Source: an uncultured Eubacteriales bacterium (GTDB lineage Bacteria; Bacillota; Clostridia; Oscillospirales; Acutalibacteraceae). Taken from it: a stretch of 27,310 nt of DNA. Position numbers and translations under genes: made by a program. The first letter of the stretch is position 1; each line of letters starts with the position of its first letter. Below the pieces are notes generated by a model, which was not told the origin of the DNA, did no database searches, and saw only the letters and a program-made list of their open reading frames with translations. The stretch is taken from the NCBI GenBank assembly GCA_902462035.1, contig CABQAC010000001.1, positions 1 to 27,310 of the forward strand. The letters run 5' to 3'. Positions 22,796 to 27,310 of the stretch are shown piece after piece.

Positions 22796-23866
22796 CTAGG
22801 TTTTCAGTGCATCCAGTTTATTTGCCATTTCGGTCTGACGGGTAGGGAACAGGTGTGCATAGCGATAAGTGATGTCGATGCTCTCATGTCCAACACGGTC
22901 AGCGATTGCCAGAGCCGAAAAGCCCATATCAATCAAGAGACTGATGTGCGAATGTCTCAAATCGTGGATTCTGATGCGCTTAACCCCTGTTTCCTTGCAT
23001 CCCCTGTCCATTTCCCGATGCAAATAGTTCTTGCTGATAGGGAAAATGCGACTGTCAGATTCGGCCCCATAAAGCTGCTTCAAATAATCCTGCATCTCTG
23101 CGCACAGGAACTCCGGCATCTGAATGGTGCGGATGCTTTTCGGTGTCTTGGGTGTGGTGATAACATCCTGCTTTTTCAACCTCTGATAGGACTTGTTGAT
23201 GCGAAGCGTTTGCTTCTGAAAATCAAAATCTGCCGGGGTCAGAGCTAGCAGCTCTCCCTCACGGATACCGCACCAGTAGAGCATTTCAAAGGCATAATAA
23301 GAAATGGGCTTGTCCATCATCGCCTCCGAAAACCGCTGATACTCGTCCCTCGTCCAGAACAACATTTCCCGCCGTTCCTCCGTCCCCATATTTCCAGCCC
23401 TTTGCGCCGGATTGATCTGTAAGCCATAATAGCGAATTGCGTGGTTAAAAATGGCGCTGAGTTGATTGTGGACGGTTTTGAGATAGGTGGTAGACAGGGG
23501 CTTGCCATGCTTATCGGTCAGCCCTCTGATCTCGTTCTGCCAGTCAATAATGTCTTTTGCGGTGATCTCCAAGAGCTTGCGTTTGCGGAAATAGGGGAGA
23601 ATCTTTTTCTGGATGATACTCTCCTTGGTGAGCCATGTGTTCAGCTTGAGTTTTTGCTTGATGTCCATTTCATAAAGCCCCACGAAACTCTCAAAGGTCA
23701 TGTTGATGTCGGCCTGTTTCTCCATAAGGAACTCCCGTTCCCAGGCCTGTGCCTCTTTCTTTGTGGCGAAGCCCCGTTTGAGCTTCTGCTGCCGTTCGCC
23801 CTTCCAGTCGGTATAACGGAATTGCACATACCATGTGCCGTTGTCTTTATTTTTGAACGCTGCCAT
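22796..23866 (-). CDS. int: Tyrosine recombinase (integrase)
   Basis: 356 residues; GGAG lies 8 nt before the ATG at 23866. The N-terminal 50 residues (GTWYVQFRYTDWKGERQQKLKRGFATKKEAQAWE when split) form an arm-type DNA-binding domain. A SAM-like core-binding domain follows (about 55-160). The catalytic domain has Arg202 (CGIREGELLAL), Lys243 in the beta-hairpin (TPKSIRT), His301-Arg304 (HDLRHSH), His327 (GHESIDIT) and Tyr336 (RYAHL), all present. It would integrate and excise the element at the guaA att core. It lies 2 nt past the xis-like gene and about 1.3 kb from the att site. Confidence 0.95.
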   Translation of the reverse strand: MAAFKNKDNGTWYVQFRYTDWKGERQQKLKRGFATKKEAQAWEREFLMEKQADINMTFESFVGLYEMDIKQKLKLNTWLTKESIIQKKILPYFRKRKLLEITAKDIIDWQNEIRGLTDKHGKPLSTTYLKTVHNQLSAIFNHAIRYYGLQINPAQRAGNMGTEERREMLFWTRDEYQRFSEAMMDKPISYYAFEMLYWCGIREGELLALTPADFDFQKQTLRINKSYQRLKKQDVITTPKTPKSIRTIQMPEFLCAEMQDYLKQLYGAESDSRIFPISKNYLHREMDRGCKETGVKRIRIHDLRHSHISLLIDMGFSALAIADRVGHESIDITYRYAHLFPTRQTEMANKLDALKT

Positions 23867-23868
23867 TA

Positions 23869-24072
23869 TCAGTTCTCCTTTCGCTCGTTCTGATTTCTTG
23901 TGCCGTAAAACTTTTCATAGAAGAATTTGCGGTCAATACGACCGGAGATCGTGATGCAGCCGGTCTTTTTCAATTCCTCGTTCATCTTTCGTATGAGCTT
24001 ATAGGCGTATGGGACGGAAACGCCCAGCTCTGCCGCAACCTCGTCAACACGCATAAAAATCTGTCCTGCCAT
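23869..24072 (-). CDS. Excisionase-like HTH protein
   Basis: 67 residues from the ATG at 24072, with GGAAGG 10 nt upstream; a TTG 6 nt earlier is also possible. The N-terminal helix-turn-helix MRVDEVAAELGVSVPYAYKLIRKMNEEL is followed by a wing with ITISGRIDRKFFYEKFYG and a basic tail. The form is the MerR/Xis-like small DNA-binding protein that regularly precedes integrase genes in Firmicutes elements and bends DNA for excision. Position 2 nt before int supports this. Confidence 0.8.
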   Translation of the reverse strand: MAGQIFMRVDEVAAELGVSVPYAYKLIRKMNEELKKTGCITISGRIDRKFFYEKFYGTRNQNERKEN

Positions 24073-24103
24073 AGGCAAAATACCTTCCTTTCCTCTTTGG
24101 TAG

Positions 24104-24199
24104 CTACTGATATTCGTACTGCCGTTCTACCCGAACGCTTTCCTGCCCCAGGATCTCTGCGGCGTATTCTTTACCTTGGCAGGCTCCGCTTCTCAGCAT
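24104..24199 (-). CDS. Small 31-residue ORF leading the xis-int operon
   Basis: An ATG at 24199 opens MLRSGACQGKEYAAEILGQ and ends VRVERQYEYQ before a TAG at 24104. The same frame is open about 13 codons further upstream without an ATG. It lies between the operon promoter (24290-24318) and the xis-like gene, 31 nt before the latter. GGGGAAG is 11 nt before the ATG. The residue mix looks coding and I recall similar short peptides in related elements; it may be a leader peptide. No function is known. Confidence 0.42.
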   Translation of the reverse strand: MLRSGACQGKEYAAEILGQESVRVERQYEYQ

Positions 24200-24289
24200 C
24201 TTGGCGTTTGCTTCCCCAGTAAAGGTATTTCGTTCGGACGGTCATTCTGTTTTCAAAGAACGTTAAACATGTTTGCTTAGTTTATGGAT

Positions 24290-24318
24290 ATTGTACTATA
24301 CATTATTGCTTAAGTCAA
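24290..24318 (-). promoter_or_regulatory. Promoter of the xis-int-mob-rep operon
   Basis: On the minus strand TTGACT (24318-24313), 17 nt, TACAAT (24295-24290). It faces away from the XRE promoter 45 nt upstream and would start transcription near 24283. Confidence 0.68.
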
Positions 24319-24336
24319 GCGTCTTGCGAGATAAAA

Positions 24337-24379
24337 ATTAAACAAACAAGTTTTATTTATCTTGACTATATTAAACAAA
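24337..24379. promoter_or_regulatory. Two ATTAAACAAA direct repeats, candidate XRE operators
   Basis: The 10-bp repeat occurs at 24337-24346 and 24370-24379, 33 bp (about three helical turns) apart. The second copy lies in the spacer of the XRE promoter and the first between the two divergent promoters. Confidence 0.5.
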
Positions 24380-24390
24380 TCTGCTACACT
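24362..24390 (+). promoter_or_regulatory. Promoter of the XRE regulator
   Basis: TTGACT (24362-24367), 17 nt, TACACT (24385-24390), 37 nt before the chosen ATG at 24427. Confidence 0.65.
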
Positions 24391-24426
24391 ATGAGTATGA
24401 ACTATATAGGACAGGAGTTGGCTATT

Positions 24427-24951
24427 ATGGCGATTGGTGAAAGAATCCACTTTTTTCGTACCCTACGGGGCATGACCCAGAAATATCTCGGTATGCAGTT
24501 GGGATTTCCCGAAAAGTCTGCCGATGTTCGTCTGGCTCAGTATGAAACAGGGACGCGCACACCCAAAGCAGAAATCACACAGGCTCTGGCAAATGAATTT
24601 GGCGTATCTCCCTTGGCTCTGGCTGTGCCGGACATTGACTCCTATCAGGGATTGATGCACACGCTGTTCACGCTGGAGGACAGATACGGCTTAAAAGTCG
24701 TGGAATGTGACGGGGAAGTGCATCTCCGTGTGGATGTATTCAAAGGCAAGGACGCTGCCGAACTGAGCAGTTCCATGATCGCTTGGAGGGAACAGGCGGC
24801 AAAGCTGGAAGCCGGAGAAATCACCAAAGAGGAATATGATCGCTGGCGTTACCGCTATCCCGAATTTGATACCACCCGTCGTTGGGTAAAAGTTCCCGAC
24901 CAGCGTTTTATGGACTGGCTGCTCTCCGATATGGACAAGGACAAAGAATGA
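24427..24951 (+). CDS. XRE-family regulator of the element
   Basis: 174 residues from the ATG at 24427, chosen because AGGAG lies 9 nt upstream; the frame opens 12 codons earlier without a ribosome site. The N-terminal HTH (GERIHFFRTLRGMTQKYLGM, then DVRLAQYETGTRTPKAEITQALANEFGV) covers about residues 4-60. The C-terminal part is a separate domain (LKVVECDGEVHLRVDVFKG) with a helical acidic end. It is the only backbone gene on the plus strand and is divergent from the xis-int operon, as expected for a repressor that keeps the element integrated. No peptidase or LexA-type cleavage motif is seen. It ends at a clear terminator. Confidence 0.87.
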   Translation: MAIGERIHFFRTLRGMTQKYLGMQLGFPEKSADVRLAQYETGTRTPKAEITQALANEFGVSPLALAVPDIDSYQGLMHTLFTLEDRYGLKVVECDGEVHLRVDVFKGKDAAELSSSMIAWREQAAKLEAGEITKEEYDRWRYRYPEFDTTRRWVKVPDQRFMDWLLSDMDKDKE

Positions 24952-24960
24952 AAACGCAAA

Positions 24961-24999
24961 AAAAGGTCTTACCGACTCAGAAAATCGGTAAGACCTTTT
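24961..24999 (+). terminator. Terminator of the XRE gene
   Basis: Arms GGTCTTACCGA (24965-24975) and TCGGTAAGACC (24985-24995) pair perfectly around 9 nt; TTTTCTATT follows and AAAA precedes. Confidence 0.92.
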
Positions 25000-25080
25000 C
25001 TATTATAGATAAGTTATTCAACGCACCTGTAAGCCAGTCGTGACCTGCTTAATAAATCAGCAAGTACGGATTTTGCAAGT

Positions 25081-25099
25081 GCTATCAATCTGCTATCAA
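25081..25099 (+). repeat. Pair of GCTATCAA repeats, candidate integrase arm sites (guaA end)
   Basis: GCTATCAA at 25081-25088 and 25092-25099, 11 bp apart (one helical turn), in the same orientation as the pair at the other end and about 80-95 bp inside the att core. The rest of 25000-25176 shows no gene. Confidence 0.45.
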
Positions 25100-25134
25100 G
25101 CGGGAAAGAAAATCTCTTGAAATCTCCACTTTTT

Positions 25135-25148
25135 CGGCTCAACAGCCG
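25135..25148. repeat. Repeated hairpin, copy 2
   Basis: CGGCTCAACAGCCG, identical to 19434-19447, flanked by TTTTT and (C)AAAAAA so that the stem can extend. It lies 28 bp inside the att core. Confidence 0.55.
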
Positions 25149-25176
25149 CAAAAAACGGGGACGGGATAGAATTTCC

Positions 25177-25188
25177 TTATTCCCACTC
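25177..25188. repeat. Attachment-site core in the guaA 3' end
   Basis: On the minus strand GAGTGGGAATAA encodes the last three residues of GuaA and its stop. It matches 10312-10323 at 11 of 12 positions. Confidence 0.75.
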
Positions 25189-26718
25189 AATGGTGGCAGG
25201 GGGCTTGCTGGTCACATCGTAAACAATGCGGTTGACGTGTCCCACTTCGTTGATGATGCGGCCCGACACCTTTTCCAGCAAATCGTAGGGCAGCCGCGCC
25301 CAATCGGCCGTCATAAAATCGGTGGTGGTCACCCCGCGGAGCGCCACGGTATAATCGTAAGTGCGGCCGTCACCCATCACACCCACGCTGCGCACGTTGG
25401 TCAATACCGCGAAATACTGGCTGACTTGCCGGTCCAGACCGGCCAAACGGATTTCCTCCCGGAAAATCGCGTCTGCGTCCTGCAGCAGCGAAAGTTTTTC
25501 TTCCGTGACTTCGCCCATCACCCGGATGGCCAGCCCCGGGCCTGGAAAAGGCTGGCGCCAGACCAGCGATTCGGGGATACCAAGTTCCAGCCCGCATTGG
25601 CGGACCTCGTCTTTAAACAAGTCGCGCAGCGGTTCCAAAATCCCCTTAAAGTTGACGTCATCAGGCAATCCGCCCACGTTGTGGTGGCTTTTGATCACCG
25701 CCGCGTCGCCGGTACCGCTCTCCACCACATCCGGGTAAATGGTCCCCTGGCACAAGTAATTCACCTGGCCGATTTTGGCGGCTTCCTCCTCGAACACACG
25801 AATAAATTCCTCGCCGATGATCTTCCGCTTTTTTTCCGGATCTTCCACGCCCTTCAGCCTGGAAAGGAAACGGTCCTTCGCATTGACCCGAACGAGGTTC
25901 ATATCGAATTGCCTGCGGAAAACCGCTTCGACCTCGTCCCCCTCGTTTTTGCGCAGCAAACCGTGGTCTACAAAAATGCAGGTCAAGTTCTTGCCCACAG
26001 CACGATGGACCATCACTGCGGCGACCGAGGAATCTACCCCGCCGGAAAGGGCCATCAGCACCCTGCCGTCCCCAACCTTCGCCTTGATGTCCCGTACCGC
26101 CGTCTCTACGTAAGAAGCCATCCTCCAATCCCCCGTGCAGCCGCACGCCTTGTACAGAAAGTTCCGCAGCACCGCCATGCCTTGGACGGTATGGGCCACT
26201 TCGGGATGGAATTGAACCGCGTACAGCTTTCTTTCGCCGCACTCCATAGCCGCTGTGGGGCAGGCGGCGGTGGTTGCGGTAGCGGCAAAACCCTTTGGCA
26301 CCTGGGCGATATAGTCGGTATGGCTCATCCAGGTAACAGACTGCTCCTGCAGCCCTTCAAACAGCACGGCGCTCCGGTCAAACCGGGTTTCGGTCCGGCC
26401 ATATTCCCTGGTGTCCGGCGTTTTGACCACACCCCCCAGTTGATGGGCCATCAGCTGGGCGCCGTAGCAAATGCCCAGCACAGGAATGCCCAAGGCAAAA
26501 ATCGCGGGGTCGCAGGCGGGCGCTCCAGGCTCGTAAACGGAATTTGGGCCTCCGGTAAAGATTATTCCGGCGTAACCGCCCCGCTGTATTTCCGCAACGG
26601 AAATGCGGTGGGATTTTATCTCGCAAAACACGTGGCATTCCCGCACCCGCCTAGCAATCAATTGGCAGTACTGTCCCCCGAAATCCAGCACCAAAATAGT
26701 TTGATGGCTATTTTTCAT
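25177..26718 (-). CDS. guaA: GMP synthase (glutamine-hydrolysing)
   Basis: 513 residues; the ATG at 26718 follows AAAGGATGG. The N-terminal class I glutamine amidotransferase has GICYGAQLMAHQLGG (Cys84) and AVQFHPEVAHT (His171, Glu173). The ATP-pyrophosphatase domain carries SGGVDSS (225-231), and the C-terminal dimerisation domain ends PPATIEWE. It turns XMP, glutamine and ATP into GMP in the cytoplasm. The gene is complete despite the insertion: the last codons and stop are provided by the element-borne copy of the att core. Its own terminator now appears to lie at 10213-10256, beyond the element. Partner gene purA lies upstream. Confidence 0.97.
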   Translation of the reverse strand: MKNSHQTILVLDFGGQYCQLIARRVRECHVFCEIKSHRISVAEIQRGGYAGIIFTGGPNSVYEPGAPACDPAIFALGIPVLGICYGAQLMAHQLGGVVKTPDTREYGRTETRFDRSAVLFEGLQEQSVTWMSHTDYIAQVPKGFAATATTAACPTAAMECGERKLYAVQFHPEVAHTVQGMAVLRNFLYKACGCTGDWRMASYVETAVRDIKAKVGDGRVLMALSGGVDSSVAAVMVHRAVGKNLTCIFVDHGLLRKNEGDEVEAVFRRQFDMNLVRVNAKDRFLSRLKGVEDPEKKRKIIGEEFIRVFEEEAAKIGQVNYLCQGTIYPDVVESGTGDAAVIKSHHNVGGLPDDVNFKGILEPLRDLFKDEVRQCGLELGIPESLVWRQPFPGPGLAIRVMGEVTEEKLSLLQDADAIFREEIRLAGLDRQVSQYFAVLTNVRSVGVMGDGRTYDYTVALRGVTTTDFMTADWARLPYDLLEKVSGRIINEVGHVNRIVYDVTSKPPATIEWE

Positions 26719-26745
26719 ATGACCATCCTTTCGTTAACCGGTATC

Positions 26746-26826
26746 GTTTGCCCAATTTTCCATTGGCAAACCGCCTGTTTTCAGGCGGACGGCACTTTCC
26801 GTTTTGTCGGATGAAATGTTTCCGCC
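26746..26826 (-). promoter_or_regulatory. Structured guaA leader
   Basis: On the minus strand GGCGGA (26826-26821) can pair with TCCGCC (26789-26784), but TCCGCC is also one arm of the hairpin CCGCCTG-AAAA-CAGGCGG (26788-26771), so the two folds exclude each other. A third stem pairs GTTTGCC (26771-26765) with GGGCAAAC (26753-26746). No strong U tract follows the middle hairpin. A TATAAT-like box lies upstream near 26850. The recognised purine-riboswitch core was not found. Confidence 0.4.
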
Positions 26827-26860
26827 TTTTTTCATTTTTCCTTTGCCTTATTATAAGCCT

Positions 26861-26888
26861 AAAAAAGGGCGGATGCCGCCATCCGCCC
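26861..26888 (-). terminator. purA terminator
   Basis: Arms 26880-26888 and 26867-26875 pair perfectly (GGGCGGATG with CATCCGCCC) around 4 nt; six U follow on the minus strand. It lies 23 nt past the purA stop. Confidence 0.93.
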
Positions 26889-26910
26889 TGCGTGCCGCCC
26901 ATGGCGGGTC

Positions 26911-27310
26911 TTATCGGTAGATAATATCCTCACGCGCGGGCCCGTTGGACACAATGCCCACCGGAATGCCCAACTGTTTTTCCACAAATTCCACGTAGTT
27001 GCGGGTGTTTAAGGGCAGGTCCTCGAAATGACGGATGCCCCGGATATCGCACTTCCACCCAGGCAACTTTTCGATCACAGGCTTGCAGCGGCCAAGCAGC
27101 GGCGGCGCGGGGAAATAGTCGATCCGCTTGCCGTCCAATTCATAGGCGACGCATACCGGGATTTCGTCCAGGTAACCCAGCACGTCCAGCACGGTCAGCG
27201 CCACTGTGGTAGCGCCCTGAACCTGACAGCCGTAACGGGAAGCCACCACGTCAAACCAGCCCATCCGGCGGGGCCGCCCGGTAGTGGCGCCGTATTCGCC
27301 CGCGTCGCCG
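26911..27310 (-). CDS. purA: Adenylosuccinate synthase (C-terminal part; start outside window)
   Basis: The minus-strand frame is open from the window edge to the stop at 26911, about 132 residues. It reads GEYGATTGRPRRMGWFDVVA at the start (the IMP/GTP-binding loop of PurA, usually GATTGRPRRCGWFD), and further on PVCVAYELDGKRIDYFPA and PLNTRNYVEFVEKQLGIPV, ending GPAREDIIYR. The enzyme joins IMP and aspartate with GTP, the first step to AMP. It is next to guaA, which takes the GMP branch, and ends at a strong terminator, so the two genes are separate transcripts. Confidence 0.95.
   Translation of the reverse strand, partial: GDAGEYGATTGRPRRMGWFDVVASRYGCQVQGATTVALTVLDVLGYLDEIPVCVAYELDGKRIDYFPAPPLLGRCKPVIEKLPGWKCDIRGIRHFEDLPLNTRNYVEFVEKQLGIPVGIVSNGPAREDIIYR

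Larger units (their letters stand above)
10312..25188. mobile_element. Integrative and mobilizable element inserted at the 3' end of guaA
   Basis: The ends are set by the direct repeat TTACTCCCACTC (10312-10323) and TTATTCCCACTC (25177-25188), the latter being the last codons and stop of guaA read on the plus strand. Inside are tyrosine integrase, excisionase-like protein, RepA-like ATPase, MobC-like protein, MobV relaxase with oriT, an XRE regulator, two small accessory proteins, and a type I restriction cargo. Base composition is clearly more AT-rich than the flanks. The integrase lies close to the guaA end, as is usual. There are no conjugation-channel genes, so the element is mobilizable rather than self-transmissible. 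Integration of tyrosine-recombinase islands into the 3' end of guaA is known from many bacteria. Confidence 0.85.

Noticed and set aside
10312..25188. Self-transmissible conjugative element or prophage
   Set aside because: No type IV secretion, coupling protein, capsid, terminase or portal genes are present; only mobilization functions are found.
25117..26814. Long plus-strand open frame of 565 codons
   Set aside because: It is the antisense shadow of guaA; the minus-strand protein has all GMP synthase motifs, and the plus frame has none.
26719..26866. Purine or PRPP/ppGpp riboswitch before guaA
   Set aside because: The conserved cores of these riboswitches were not found by eye; only generic exclusive hairpins are reported.
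1..27310. CRISPR array, tRNA or rRNA genes
   Set aside because: No evenly spaced direct repeats of CRISPR size, and no tRNA cloverleaf or rRNA segment was recognised.

Overview
The window looks like a chromosome segment of a Gram-positive, endospore-forming Clostridia-type bacterium, probably of the gut Oscillospiraceae/Ruminococcaceae kind. This is inferred from a PdaA-type spore-cortex deacetylase, strong GGAGG ribosome sites, the gene content and a fairly GC-rich backbone. No species can be named from the sequence.

Host part, 1-10.3 kb. A partial Sfp-type phosphopantetheinyl transferase (minus) is followed by pdaA (plus) and a convergent yqeY sharing a perfect 20-bp-arm terminator. Next is an AT-richer three-gene unit (small membrane protein, TetR regulator, polytopic membrane protein; 2570-4200). 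A carbohydrate block follows: a GH127 glycosidase divergent from a GNAT acetyltransferase, then an esterase-D-like esterase downstream of a CE15-type glucuronoyl esterase that is split by a frameshift near 8831. A second GNAT gene closes the block.

Mobile part, about 10,312-25,188. An integrative and mobilizable element of about 14.9 kb sits at the 3' end of guaA. A 12-bp direct repeat (11/12 identical) marks both ends, and both copies still read Glu-Trp-Glu-stop in the guaA frame. The minus-strand terminator that probably served guaA is stranded on the far side of the element. The backbone carries a tyrosine integrase, an excisionase-like HTH protein, a RepA-like ATPase, a MobC-like RHH protein, a MobV relaxase with a recognisable oriT, two small conserved-looking proteins, and a divergently transcribed XRE regulator. 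There is no type IV secretion system, so transfer would need a helper.

The cargo is a defence operon on the minus strand: XRE regulator - hsdM - hsdS - Abi_C/HEPN-like protein - hsdR - YhcG (DUF1016) PD-(D/E)XK nuclease. The unusual member is the 296-residue protein with an R-X6-H motif between hsdS and hsdR. That is the slot occupied by the anticodon nuclease gene prrC in the EcoprrI locus of E. coli, so a restriction system guarded by an RNase-type abortive-infection effector is a reasonable hypothesis.

Right flank. guaA (GMP synthase) and the 3' part of purA (adenylosuccinate synthase), both minus, form a purine-branch pair separated by a strong purA terminator and a structured guaA leader.
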